From: Elusimicrobiota bacterium
GTDB taxonomy: Bacteria > Elusimicrobiota > UBA8919
NCBI GenBank assembly: GCA_040757695.1
Contig: JBFLWK010000011.1
Coordinates: 1-57,651, forward strand
Direction: 5' to 3'
DNA: 57,651 bases
How positions within the stretch are numbered: position 1 is the first letter of the stretch; each line of letters opens with the position of its first letter. Below the pieces are notes generated by a model. It ran no database searches, was not told the origin of the DNA, and was given only the letters and a program-made list of their open reading frames with translations. A program made the position numbers and the translations under genes. Shown here one piece after another: positions 17,938 to 27,442 of the stretch.

Positions 17938-19056
17938 CTATTTTATTTTTTTTTCTGAAAAAGTCAATGGAAAAATGGAATAAAACTTTATTGCAGACAA
18001 AACATCAGAAAACCTTATCTGTTCATTTGCGATATGTGCATATTTCGGTTCTCCGGGTCCAAAACCAATAGTCGGTATTTTTCTTTCTCCCATTGTAAAT
18101 GACCCATTCGTGCAGAAAGGCCAGAGTATAACATCAGCAGATTTTTTATATGCCTTCCCAAATGTTCTAATCGCCGATTCAACTAAATAATTTTCTTTTG
18201 GCAAAAGCCAGGCATTAAAAAATTTTTTAAGATACTCAATTTTTACTGATGTGCCACATACTTTTTTAATCTCAATCTCAATCTGTCTTTTTGTCTCATT
18301 TTCAACGGTTCTTCTATCAATATAAACTGAGCAGTTATCAGGGATAGTATTTATTGACGCATTTTTCGTCTCAATTTGTGTGACAGAAATTACTGGCCTG
18401 CCAAGTGGAGAATTCATTTTATATTTTTTATTCAGCAAATCAATTGCTTTTATGAGTGGTATTGTTTTGTAAATCGCATTCTCTCCTTTTTCAGGAATAC
18501 TTGCATGTGCTGATTTACCAGAGACGGTGATTTTTATTTCTGCTCTGCCTTTGTGTCCTCTTACAATTTTTAAGTTTGACGGCTCACCAATTATTACACA
18601 ATCCGGTCTGAATTTCAAATGTTTCAGAAGATAATTTATCCCGTAGCCCTCCGCAACCTCTTCCTGAACGGAACAAGAAACATAAAGCGTAAAATCACGC
18701 CGCTTTTTTATCAACCCACCTGCATAAACCATAGCGGCAACGCAACCCTTGTCATCACAGGCGCCCCGTCCATAAACAATCCCGTTTTTATATACTGCTT
18801 TGAATGGGTCTGTTTTCCACTGTTCTATATCAGAAATACCGACGGTATCAATATGGGCATCATACAAAATTTTTTTTCTGCCGTTTCCAATCCTACCGAT
18901 AACATTTCCGAGTTTATCAATTTTTACATCGTCGTAATTCAAGTCGCGCATTTCTTTCGCCACAATTTCAGAAACCGATTGCTCCCGTTTTGATAAACTT
19001 TTTGTTGAGATAATTTTTAGCAAAAACTTAAAGCAATTATTTTCAAATTTATTCAT
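17938..19056 (-). CDS. M20 family metallopeptidase/deacylase, YgeY-like
   Basis: Zinc hydrolase of the ArgE/DapE/YgeY group. Metal ligands are visible as H68 and D70 in YDAHIDTVG, D101 in GRGACDDKG, and E132/E133 in CSVQEEVAEG; GEPSNLKIVRGHKGRAE and IGFGPGEPKYAHIANEQI follow. The 372 residues are normal. The neighbourhood (carbamoyltransferase, PLP enzyme) resembles the ygeW-X-Y cluster, so its substrate may be an N-acyl or N-carbamoyl amino acid. Peptidase activity is not implied. Confidence 0.85.
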   Translation of the reverse strand: MNKFENNCFKFLLKIISTKSLSKREQSVSEIVAKEMRDLNYDDVKIDKLGNVIGRIGNGRKKILYDAHIDTVGISDIEQWKTDPFKAVYKNGIVYGRGACDDKGCVAAMVYAGGLIKKRRDFTLYVSCSVQEEVAEGYGINYLLKHLKFRPDCVIIGEPSNLKIVRGHKGRAEIKITVSGKSAHASIPEKGENAIYKTIPLIKAIDLLNKKYKMNSPLGRPVISVTQIETKNASINTIPDNCSVYIDRRTVENETKRQIEIEIKKVCGTSVKIEYLKKFFNAWLLPKENYLVESAIRTFGKAYKKSADVILWPFCTNGSFTMGERKIPTIGFGPGEPKYAHIANEQIRFSDVLSAIKFYSIFPLTFSEKKIK

Positions 19057-19115
19057 AAAAAATGACTCTCTTTAACAATTGTTAGATATTTCTGACAATA
19101 AAACTCAGGACCAAT

Positions 19116-20600
19116 TTATAGTTTTGCTAACAGACCTGTTTTCTTATTAAACTCTTCAATTAGTTTATCCCAGACGGGAATTTGAGCAAAAACCTCATCC
19201 CAGAATTCTGGATTCCACAGGGCATTTATTTCATCCACTGTTTTGCCCTGTTGTTCAACCCAGGTGAAATATTTCAAGTTGTGCAGCGCCTTCTGGTCCC
19301 GGTAAGAAAGTTCCTTTACCCAGTCAATCCCAACGCCCTGTAAATATCTTTCAAAATCAGTAATCGCATCCTTCTCGCTGTATTTTCCTCTCTCGTCCTC
19401 AAGTTCTTTAAGCCGTGATTTATACATATCTGATGAGTCAGTGAGTATTGTGAAAACAACATCATTTTCACTAAACTCATAATACTTCGCAATTTTAATT
19501 GACGCGAGAAGATTACATATACTTGAAATCCCAAGAATTGGAAGTTTTTCTATTAACTCTTTTTTCACACCTTCTTTTTCAAGCAGTTTTTTTCCTGCCT
19601 CTTCATTGAATAATCTCAAAAGCCGCATAGTGTTTTCATCATCAATCGCAACTACATTGTTCGTGTTTCGGACATTATGTATCCACGGGACATGCTTGTC
19701 GCCAATACCTTCAATCCTGTGCCCACCAAAACCGTTGAGATAAAGTGTGGGACATTGAAGCGCTTCGGTTGCTGCAATTTTTATCAATGGAAATTTTTTT
19801 CGCAAATATTCACCTGCACCTATAGTTCCTGCAGAACCCGTTGCGGAAATATATCCACTCATTTTTAATTTTGCATTTTTAATTTTTAATTGATTAAAAA
19901 TCTCTTCAATCGCAGCGCCGGTTATTTCATAATGCCAGCAGGTATTCCCGAACTCATCAAACTGATTAAATATAACAATCTTGTTACCACGTTCTTTACG
20001 AAGTTCCCAGCATTTGTCGTAAATCTCCTTCACATTTGATTCGCATCCCGGTGTTGCAAAAATTTCTTTCGTTCCGATTTCTCTAAGCCATTCAAACCTT
20101 TCTTTGCTCATTTCTTCGGGCAGAATTGCAATTGCATCACAAGCAAGAAGCGCACAATCAAACGCACCACCACGACAGTAATTTCCTGTTGACGGCCAGA
20201 CCGCTTTCTGTGTGGTTGGGTCAAACTCGCCAGTTACAAGCCGTGGCACAAGACAACCAAATGCAGCACCAACTTTATGTGCGCCCGTTGGGAACCATTT
20301 ACCAACAAGCCCGATAATTTTTGCCTTAACACCGGTAAGTTCTGTCGGCATTTCAATATAATTCACACCGTGAAACAAACCGTCTCCACCATTTTCTTTC
20401 GGATTATTTTTCCAAGTAATCCTGAAAAGATTTAACGGATTAACATCCCAGAGACCTATATTTTTCAGTTTTGCCTTTATTTTTTCCGGTATTTTCGTCG
20501 GGTCTTTCTGTTGCTCAAAAGTCGGAATTATAATCCCCCTATCCCTGCATCTTTGAACCGTTTTTTCCAACACCTTCTCATTCACATTCAGTTTTGTCAT
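19116..20600 (-). CDS. TrpB-like (fold type II) PLP-dependent enzyme
   Basis: 494-residue PLP enzyme of the tryptophan synthase beta/threonine synthase/diaminopropionate lyase superfamily. The PLP lysine is K109 in FPTGAHKVGAAFG; GNYCRGGAFDCALL and SATGSAGTIGAGEYL form the cofactor and phosphate sites. It is longer than YgeX (about 400) and not clearly the same family, though it holds the ygeX place in the cluster. Residues about 234-245 (QLKIKNAKLKM) come from an AT-rich dispersed repeat. Reaction unknown; a lyase or replacement reaction on an amino acid is likely. Confidence 0.8.
   Translation of the reverse strand: MTKLNVNEKVLEKTVQRCRDRGIIIPTFEQQKDPTKIPEKIKAKLKNIGLWDVNPLNLFRITWKNNPKENGGDGLFHGVNYIEMPTELTGVKAKIIGLVGKWFPTGAHKVGAAFGCLVPRLVTGEFDPTTQKAVWPSTGNYCRGGAFDCALLACDAIAILPEEMSKERFEWLREIGTKEIFATPGCESNVKEIYDKCWELRKERGNKIVIFNQFDEFGNTCWHYEITGAAIEEIFNQLKIKNAKLKMSGYISATGSAGTIGAGEYLRKKFPLIKIAATEALQCPTLYLNGFGGHRIEGIGDKHVPWIHNVRNTNNVVAIDDENTMRLLRLFNEEAGKKLLEKEGVKKELIEKLPILGISSICNLLASIKIAKYYEFSENDVVFTILTDSSDMYKSRLKELEDERGKYSEKDAITDFERYLQGVGIDWVKELSYRDQKALHNLKYFTWVEQQGKTVDEINALWNPEFWDEVFAQIPVWDKLIEEFNKKTGLLAKL
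19863..19893. repeat. AT-rich repeat read in frame in the PLP enzyme gene
   Basis: Alternating TTTTTAATT and TTGCATT units on the plus strand give QLKIKNAKLKM in the protein. Such sequence usually lies between genes; here the frame stays open through it, just before the SGYISATGSAG motif. Confidence 0.6.
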
Positions 20601-20613
20601 AACTCCCCCCTTT

Positions 20614-20814
20614 TCAAATTCTTACATTTTTATAGACGACAAATTTTCGTTGTGGATATACCTGATAAATTTCTTGTATCGCTTGAAGCCAATTTATGTA
20701 TTCTTCAAACGACATTTCTTTATGAATACGCCGGCATTCCCGGAAATTTAACATTCGTTCTTTATTTTTTCCGTCTTCAAGCATTTCTTTTTTTTCAACT
20801 TCCGAAAGGTTCAT
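20614..20814 (-). CDS. Small protein paired with the upstream nucleotidyltransferase
   Basis: 66 residues if started at the ATG at 20814 (MNLSEVEKKEMLEDGKNKERM), overlapping the nucleotidyltransferase end by 20 bases. A longer start at 20856 is possible. Charged, helical, no known motif seen. The overlap suggests a two-gene toxin-antitoxin-like unit. Function unknown. Confidence 0.6.
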   Translation of the reverse strand: MNLSEVEKKEMLEDGKNKERMLNFRECRRIHKEMSFEEYINWLQAIQEIYQVYPQRKFVVYKNVRI

Positions 20815-21346
20815 TTGTTTTCTCCAAAATTTCATCAAGTTCTTTTTCTCTTTCAAATAATTTGAAATATTCTCTCACGAGTTCTAAATCTAACTTTTTG
20901 AGATTCGCTGTGATAATACCTTCTATATCTGCCATGTCTTTATGGTATCTTTGCGGGTCGTTGGAACTTGATTGAACTTTTAATCCAATTAAATCTTCTG
21001 GTTTTGCGACTTTTATTTTGAACCTGAAAATGTTTCTTAATTCTGCTCTTTTCAATATCTCTAATGCATATTTTCTATGAGCAAACAAAAAATCTACCTG
21101 ACCGAGTTCGGCAAGTTGAGATAAATAATTTGCCACATCTTGCGTTTTATGAGCAGCACGATAGCCATATTTTCTCATAATATCATCAACAATATCCGCT
21201 TGTTCCAATAATACTGCAAAATCAATATCAACCGTTGTCCGTTCAAGACCGGCAAAACTCAAAGCATGTCCGCCAATCAATACAAACTCAATTTTGTTTT
21301 TCTGGAATTCAGTAATTAATATCTCAAAAACCTTTTTGAAGTCCAT
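20795..21346 (-). CDS. AbiEii/DUF6036-like nucleotidyltransferase
   Basis: 183 residues with a Pol beta-type site: IGGHALSFAGLERTTVDIDFAV (GG then DxD) near residues 23-45, and KPEDLIGLKVQSSSND typical of this group. Proteins of this type act as toxins or antitoxins by transferring nucleotides. It sits with a small overlapping partner gene upstream of the PLP enzyme and about 50 bases downstream of pfkA. Confidence 0.75.
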   Translation of the reverse strand: MDFKKVFEILITEFQKNKIEFVLIGGHALSFAGLERTTVDIDFAVLLEQADIVDDIMRKYGYRAAHKTQDVANYLSQLAELGQVDFLFAHRKYALEILKRAELRNIFRFKIKVAKPEDLIGLKVQSSSNDPQRYHKDMADIEGIITANLKKLDLELVREYFKLFEREKELDEILEKTNEPFGS

Positions 21347-21395
21347 ACAAACCCATCTTTATAATTCGTTTCAATTCCCGGTCAACACTCTTCGT

Positions 21396-22310
21396 TTATA
21401 CTGCCAACGCCGCTATAAGTTGCAATGTTTTTTTATCTATTTCTTTTTCAGCATAGGTTACTTCTTTTACAGGGATAGATTTTATATTGCTGTTTTGGAT
21501 AACAACAGCCCTGTTTTTTTTGCCCTGCAGAATAAGGTCAACTGCAAAACTCCCGAAACGGCTCGCAAGATTTCTGCTTCTCGCCGATGGATTGCCACCA
21601 CGCTGAATATATCCAAGATTACTTACCTTTACATCAATCCCTGTGTAATCAAAAATCTGCTTCGCAATCTTTCTGGCATCACCACAACCTTCAGCGAATA
21701 CAATTATTACAGATGTCTTTTTTTTCTGCTGGTCTGTTTTGAGTTGTTCACATACTTTTTTGATATCGTATTTTATTTCTGGAATAAAAACAAACTCTGC
21801 ACCACTGGCAAGACCCACCTCTAACGCCAGAAAACCATGTTCACGACCCATCACCTCAACAATAAACACACGGTCAAAACTGGTTGCTGTATCACGGATT
21901 TTATCAATTGCATCCACTGCTGTATCTATCGCAGTATCAAACCCGATTGTCTCATCGGTCGCAAAAACATCGTTATCTATACTTGCAGGAATACAGATAA
22001 CAGAGATACCAAAATGAGAAATCTTTTCAGCTGCTTTGATTGAACCATCACCACCAATTACAACAAGATAATCAATTTTGTTTTTTTTAAGCGCCTTTAT
22101 TGCTTTTGCTAAACCAGTCGGAGTTTTTATTTCTGCACATCTTGAACTTTTCAGGATTGTACCGCCATGTTGAATTATTCCGCTAACAGAACGCAGGTTC
22201 ATCTTAAAAATACTCTCATCTATAAGCCCCTGATAGCCGTTCATCACACCGAAAACTTCAAACCCGGACGAAATAGCCCGACGGACAACCGCTCTTATAC
22301 ATGCATTCAT
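21396..22310 (-). CDS. pfkA: 6-phosphofructokinase, start unresolved
   Basis: Phosphorylates fructose 6-phosphate. VVIGGDGSIKAAEK, SIDNDVFATDETIGFDTA (substrate site), VEVMGREHGFLALE and LGYIQRGGNPSARSR are clear. The first ATG, 22310, is too late: the essential TPGGDAPG just upstream is encoded in the same frame to about 22358, followed upstream by a stop and no ATG, GTG or TTG. Either an ATT near 22346 with CAGGA before it starts the gene, or the A7 run at 22346-22352 lost one A. With eight A's, ATG 22366 would read MGLSGKKIAIVTPGGD. ATP versus pyrophosphate use is not resolved. Confidence 0.9.
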   Translation of the reverse strand: MNACIRAVVRRAISSGFEVFGVMNGYQGLIDESIFKMNLRSVSGIIQHGGTILKSSRCAEIKTPTGLAKAIKALKKNKIDYLVVIGGDGSIKAAEKISHFGISVICIPASIDNDVFATDETIGFDTAIDTAVDAIDKIRDTATSFDRVFIVEVMGREHGFLALEVGLASGAEFVFIPEIKYDIKKVCEQLKTDQQKKKTSVIIVFAEGCGDARKIAKQIFDYTGIDVKVSNLGYIQRGGNPSARSRNLASRFGSFAVDLILQGKKNRAVVIQNSNIKSIPVKEVTYAEKEIDKKTLQLIAALAV

Positions 22311-22366
22311 TCCTGGCGCATCACCACCGGGTGTAACAATCGCAATTTTTTTCCTGATAATCCCAT

Positions 22367-22911
22367 ACGATATTTATTCTACAAAATTTTTCAGAAAAAG
22401 GCAATAAAAAAATGACTGTCATACGCCCAGCCATTTTTTGTTGTCATTGCGAAGCCGATTTTATCGGCTGTGGCAATCTCACACAAATTGTCATTCCATG
22501 TTTGACACAGAATCTAAAAGGAAAAAGGGACCGTCCCCTTTTTCCTTTTTCCCTTTTTCCATTCCGAGAATCAGTGTGTCATTTCATCTTGCTACGGAAT
22601 CTATTATCATTGTCAAACAAGTTTGAAAATTTCAAGTCTGGCACCATTTTCCTATTTCAAGTCTGGCACCATTTTCCACCATTTTGCCATTTTGGGCCTG
22701 GCACCATTTTGGGCACCATTTTGGCACCATTTCCCCCCATTTCCCCACTGGCACCATTTCCACCTGACACCATTTCCACCATTTCGGACTGACACCATTT
22801 CGCATTTTCTATAAGCACACTTTATTATTTTTTCTGATATCTTATTTTCTAACTCTAAGCCGTCTCTTTGTGTTTTTGTGGCTTTGTGGTTTGTAGTTTT
22901 CATACATACTT
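22367..22911. repeat. Gap of about 545 bases filled with several repeat families
   Basis: No gene seen. 22441-22483 holds AGCCGAT/ATCGGCT in a CATTGCGA...GGCAATCTC context. 22519-22560 holds AAAAAGGGAC/GTCCCCTTTTT-like symmetric sequence. 22625-22805 has about ten imperfect copies of GGCACCATTT, spaced irregularly, some preceded by CTGGCACC or CTGACACC. 22860-22895 has a TTTGTGTTTTTGTGGCTTTG repeat. Open frames here on both strands come only from repeats. Confidence 0.8.
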
Positions 22912-23595
22912 TCATTTAAATATATCTCCCGTTTCTTTATACCATAACAGTAAATCAAGATAGTTCATTGGTATATTTATTTCACTTGCGAATTTCATCA
23001 TCTTATTCTCTATTTCAAAATATCTTTTCTTGGATAAGGAATTCGGAACTTCATCTATTACGCCGAGTAAATATAAGTTCTTTAATATATGTCTATCAAG
23101 AATTGCCATATTTTTGCCTAATCCAATGTTTCTTAGAAAATGACTTGCTTCTTTGAAACCTAATCCTTTTACATTCCGGACTAACCACTCTCTGAGCTTG
23201 TAAGTGTCATTGAATAGTTTAAGTTTGGATTTGATAACGATTTTGCCATTGTTTGAAAAAAGTTTCCTTGCCTCAACGATATACAAAGCCTTTTTGTTTT
23301 TAAATCGAACACCTACTAATTCGTTTCTAATGTGGTTTATATCTCCATTCCATAACAAACCTTTTTTGTTAAGATTGACCACCACATCCCAACAAGTTCT
23401 TGCTTTTGATTGTGGTGTTAACAGGCAAAAGACCAACTCATTAAAAATCTCATCATCTTTTTTTTCCCAAACACGCTTAAAATCCCCTAACCTTAAGCGG
23501 ATTTCATTTTGTTTGGCAGAAAATATCCTTTTTATCTCCCCCACGATATTTTTGTTCCTTTCTACAACTAATGATGTATTAACCATTCTTATCAC
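22912..23595 (-). CDS. N-glycosylase/DNA lyase, Ogg2-type
   Basis: Removes 8-oxoguanine; helix-hairpin-helix superfamily. VKGLGFKEASHFLRN is the HhH with a catalytic lysine, and NMAILDRHILKNL holds the conserved aspartate. The end LDLLLWYKETGDIFK is typical of archaeal-type Ogg2. 227 residues is normal. Start could be 23595 or three codons later. A stand-alone gene flanked by repeats and the chelatase operon. Confidence 0.88.
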   Translation of the reverse strand: MIRMVNTSLVVERNKNIVGEIKRIFSAKQNEIRLRLGDFKRVWEKKDDEIFNELVFCLLTPQSKARTCWDVVVNLNKKGLLWNGDINHIRNELVGVRFKNKKALYIVEARKLFSNNGKIVIKSKLKLFNDTYKLREWLVRNVKGLGFKEASHFLRNIGLGKNMAILDRHILKNLYLLGVIDEVPNSLSKKRYFEIENKMMKFASEINIPMNYLDLLLWYKETGDIFK

Positions 23596-23671
23596 TCGTT
23601 TATACTCCCGAATTGGTATATTTTGCGAACTACTTCGCTTACTCTGTTAGATAGTAAACATCTAACGAGGT

Positions 23672-26600
23672 CTACAGTTGCTCTTCTATCCAGCCTTCAA
23701 TCTCAAGATATGATTGTTTAAGTTTGTCTAGCTGCTCATGAGTAGCATCCCAGTAACCGCGTTTATTAGCCTCAAAAAGTCTATTGATTATCTCAGCAGT
23801 TGCCCAACGGTTATTCTCAACTAATCTCTTTCTCATTTCTTCATCAAAAATATAACGCTCGGCAATTTTATCAAACATCCAGTTATCCACTGCACCTGTG
23901 GTAGCAGCAAATGCAAAAACATATTCCACTCTATCTTTGATATGCTGAGCACCGTGATATTCATGTTTTAGCATCTCATCTATCCATTTTGGATTAAGAA
24001 CCCTTGTCCTGACTCCACGACGAATCGTCTGTTCAACAGATTCTGTGTGGATAAATTCCTTAGTTGAATCGGAATAATACATCTCAGGTTTTTTACCTGA
24101 TTCAACCTCTACAGCTTTAGATGCGCCGCCAAAAAATTCATAATAATGGTCTAAATCAATCACTTCATATGCATGATGGCTTCTTATTTGAGAGACAATA
24201 TCTACTCTTGAGAGAAGTTTTCGATAAATTTTGTCTGCTCTTTCACAATGAAGATTATCTGCATATACATAATTAACACTTTTTATGAAGACATCAGCAA
24301 TCTGTTCCTCTTTTTCCCAGTTAGAAGTTTCAATTAAAGGTCTTACCCTGGTAGCATATTCTCCAGGAGGAGGACCATATATTCGTGCATGAGATATCTT
24401 TTTTGCTGTCTTTTCATCAAACTCTTTTTTTGCATCTTCAAAAATTTCTTTTGAATGTAGTTTTACATAATTCATCTCATCCGGTTCATCCAGACCCGCT
24501 ACCATCTTGAAAGCATCATCCATCATTGTAATTAAATTGCCGAACATATCTCTGAAAAAACCACAAATTGTAATACAAACATCAATTCTGGGTCTTTTAA
24601 GTTCTTCAAGAGGAATGATTTCGGGAGTTTTAACTATACCTTTTTTCTTAATCCGCACCCCTACATATCTCAATACCTGAGCAATGGTCTCACCATAAGT
24701 CTCTGATGTTTCAAAGGCCCAGAGAGTTACATTTACTGTTTGAGGATATTTATTATGTTTTTTGAAGTATTCTTTTATAGTATTCTCCGCAACTTCTGCC
24801 CCTCTCTGATAAGCAATATCAGTTGGAATAAGATTTGGCTCAAATTCATAAGCATTCCTTCCTAAAGGAAGAACCTCGGGTGTTCTTATAGGATCTCCAG
24901 CTAAACCAGCATCTGAATATTCACCATTCATAAGTCTGGATAAAGTATTCATCTCTTCTGTTTTATTCAAATTATCTACAACTTTTTTTGCAAATTCTAA
25001 AGTATTTTTAAGATCTTCCCGGCTCGTACCAGAAATTTTTATTCTGCTTAATGTTTTACCGACTCCCATTGTAATGAAATTTTCTACTATTTCTTTAACC
25101 CGACTATCTATTTCGGCTAAAATTTCTGCATTTGTTCTGTTATTACTTTTCTTTGACGGATTCTTATAGATATATTCATAATCAAGCCCTTTTTTTTCCG
25201 CAAGAATTCTGTTTAATGATTTTATCTCTCCCCGATCATATCTAAGTACAGAAATAATAAAGTTTATAGTATCTTCTTCATCATATTTTTCGTCAAAGAT
25301 ATGAAGCCCTTTTGGGATAAGTGACCTTTTTGCCATATATAGCTGATCATAAATTGAATCAATATCTCCTCCTTCAAAATTTGCTTTTTGAGCAACTTCC
25401 AATATTTTTTTATAAACCATTTCTGCCCTTCCTGGATCATGGGTTCTTGCTTGATAATATTCTCTGATAAGTTCATCAAGGTCCGCAAGTTCATCATAAA
25501 GTTCAGAAGGAACGTAAGCGGGAGACAGGTGAGTATCCATTATTCCATAACCACGCCGATGGGCAACAGTACCTTCAGAAGGAGCATTTATTATATGATA
25601 GATATACAGATGAGGCATATTGCCGATTAAAATGTCCGGGTAACAGTTTTCAGTTAACCCATTCTCTTTACCAAACAGAAGTTCTAATGTTCCATGTGTC
25701 CCAACATGTACACATATATCTGCTTCCCATTTTTCTTCAAGCCACCTGTAGAAGCCGATATACTGATGGTGGGGTGGAAGTTCCTTGTCATGATAAACTT
25801 TCTCAGGATCTTCATGTATTCCTCTTGACGGCTGAAGTCCAATAAATATGTTTCCAAGTTCTATACCGGGAAAATATAAATTATTATCCCAACACATTAT
25901 CTTTCCTGGCAATTCTCCCCACGAAGGGAACATTTTTTTCTTAGCTTCCTCTGGCAATTTCTCAAATAATCTTTGATATTCATCTCTATTCAACCACTTC
26001 CCTTTGAATTTTTCCTTTGGTATCCATTTACCAGAATTTACAATACCCCAGTCAGTAAACAGCTTGTGCAGTTTCTCCTTTGGAAGTTCACCGACATTAT
26101 ATCCTTCCTGTTTTAATCTTTTCAGTATTTTTTCCATACTGGCAAATGTATCAAGGTATCCTGCACATCCCAAATTATCTTCACCTGGTGGATAATTAAA
26201 CATTATAAAAGCAACTTTTTTCTCTGAATTAGGTTTTTCTCTTATTTTTAACCAGTTTGATACTCTTCCTATCAACCTTTCAATACGGTCTTCAATTGGT
26301 TGCATTGTGTTTATTTCACCAATTTTTTCATACTTTCCTTTCGAAAGACCACTTATAGGAATAGGTTCAACACAAGCATCAATTTCCGGGAAAGCAATAC
26401 CTGATATTACCTGTGGTGGATTAAAACCTTCTTTTGAATTTAACCAATCATCTATTTCCTGAATTACCATTGGTTTGGTATTAAAAACAGGGACATTAAG
26501 TTCCTTGAGGAGTTCTATCGTATCCTGACCACCAGCAAAAGGTGAACCTTCAGTCATCCTCCAGTATTGAAGATTTATTATTCCATCTAATTTTATCAGT

Positions 26601-27442
26601 TTTCCCTTTCTGGTAAGGAGTTTCCTGAACATATCTACATTCTGAATGGATGAGAATACAGGAATTATATTTGCTTTTTTCTCTAATTTATCAAGAAAAA
26701 AATTTATTGTTTCTAAGCATTCTTCGTAAAACCATCTTCCATAATAAAGTATAGCCAAAATAGGTTTAGTTTTATCAAAATAATATTTGGAAAGAAATCC
26801 ATCTAGACTTGTAAATGTTCTTTCGATTTTAGGATGATAGATTGCCATATCAGGATTTTTTATCGGTTTTTTCACATATTTAAGTAGATGTTTATGTCCG
26901 CCATACTCTCCTAAAAGTAATAAAAGTAAACTTTTGAAATTTTCTTTTCCTCCATAATTGTAATAATCCATTATTTGGGTCCAGTTTCTTCCATCTCTTA
27001 AAGCGCCTATCGGTAGAAGTCCTCCCAGCCGGCTAATGACTTTTTTCATAAACTGTCCTCTTCTAACATAGTTCTTTGTTTCTAAGAAATCCATCTCTTC
27101 TTTTTTTATTTTGCTGCCTAAATGAAACGAACCAATTCTTGCCATTTTCATTGTATCAAAATCGCCACCAATAGGGATAAAGATATTATCTTCGTTCCTT
27201 AAAGCCTCGCACAATATTAAACCCGCTTTCCCAAAACTTTGACCTGCTGTGTAGATTACCACGTCCGCCTCTTTTGTTTCTTTTTTTACTATTTCGTCGT
27301 CAAGAATTTCAAAGTCAATCTTAGCAGACTGGAAATATTTCAGCTCCAAGATATTACCATATTCTTTTTGAATTTCATCATATGCAATAAGTAAATTTTT
27401 AACAAATGAGCCAGTATGTCCTGAAACAATTACTATTTTCAT
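23672..27442 (-). CDS. CobN/BchH-family metal chelatase large subunit
   Basis: 1256-residue porphyrin/corrin-binding subunit of a class I chelatase, which inserts a divalent metal with help of an AAA+ motor. [18 protein letters not shown] and [15 protein letters not shown] match the conserved core; the sequence has both CobN-like (GTHGTLE) and BchH-like ([11 protein letters not shown]) marks. The start overlaps the ChlI-ChlD fusion stop by 4 bases. Cobalt for B12 (used by the mutase here) is the plain guess. However the operon is controlled by NikR-type sites, so nickel is possible. No other corrin genes are nearby. Confidence 0.9.
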   Translation of the reverse strand: MKIVIVSGHTGSFVKNLLIAYDEIQKEYGNILELKYFQSAKIDFEILDDEIVKKETKEADVVIYTAGQSFGKAGLILCEALRNEDNIFIPIGGDFDTMKMARIGSFHLGSKIKKEEMDFLETKNYVRRGQFMKKVISRLGGLLPIGALRDGRNWTQIMDYYNYGGKENFKSLLLLLLGEYGGHKHLLKYVKKPIKNPDMAIYHPKIERTFTSLDGFLSKYYFDKTKPILAILYYGRWFYEECLETINFFLDKLEKKANIIPVFSSIQNVDMFRKLLTRKGKLIKLDGIINLQYWRMTEGSPFAGGQDTIELLKELNVPVFNTKPMVIQEIDDWLNSKEGFNPPQVISGIAFPEIDACVEPIPISGLSKGKYEKIGEINTMQPIEDRIERLIGRVSNWLKIREKPNSEKKVAFIMFNYPPGEDNLGCAGYLDTFASMEKILKRLKQEGYNVGELPKEKLHKLFTDWGIVNSGKWIPKEKFKGKWLNRDEYQRLFEKLPEEAKKKMFPSWGELPGKIMCWDNNLYFPGIELGNIFIGLQPSRGIHEDPEKVYHDKELPPHHQYIGFYRWLEEKWEADICVHVGTHGTLELLFGKENGLTENCYPDILIGNMPHLYIYHIINAPSEGTVAHRRGYGIMDTHLSPAYVPSELYDELADLDELIREYYQARTHDPGRAEMVYKKILEVAQKANFEGGDIDSIYDQLYMAKRSLIPKGLHIFDEKYDEEDTINFIISVLRYDRGEIKSLNRILAEKKGLDYEYIYKNPSKKSNNRTNAEILAEIDSRVKEIVENFITMGVGKTLSRIKISGTSREDLKNTLEFAKKVVDNLNKTEEMNTLSRLMNGEYSDAGLAGDPIRTPEVLPLGRNAYEFEPNLIPTDIAYQRGAEVAENTIKEYFKKHNKYPQTVNVTLWAFETSETYGETIAQVLRYVGVRIKKKGIVKTPEIIPLEELKRPRIDVCITICGFFRDMFGNLITMMDDAFKMVAGLDEPDEMNYVKLHSKEIFEDAKKEFDEKTAKKISHARIYGPPPGEYATRVRPLIETSNWEKEEQIADVFIKSVNYVYADNLHCERADKIYRKLLSRVDIVSQIRSHHAYEVIDLDHYYEFFGGASKAVEVESGKKPEMYYSDSTKEFIHTESVEQTIRRGVRTRVLNPKWIDEMLKHEYHGAQHIKDRVEYVFAFAATTGAVDNWMFDKIAERYIFDEEMRKRLVENNRWATAEIINRLFEANKRGYWDATHEQLDKLKQSYLEIEGWIEEQL

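Noticed and set aside
22625-22805. Possible CRISPR array
   Set aside because: Repeat units are about 10 bases with irregular spacing and no distinct spacers, and no cas genes are near.
22412-22915. Several frames of 60-126 codons on both strands
   Set aside because: All translate repeat sequence, giving repeated TIF/HHF and WKW type peptides; no start signals.
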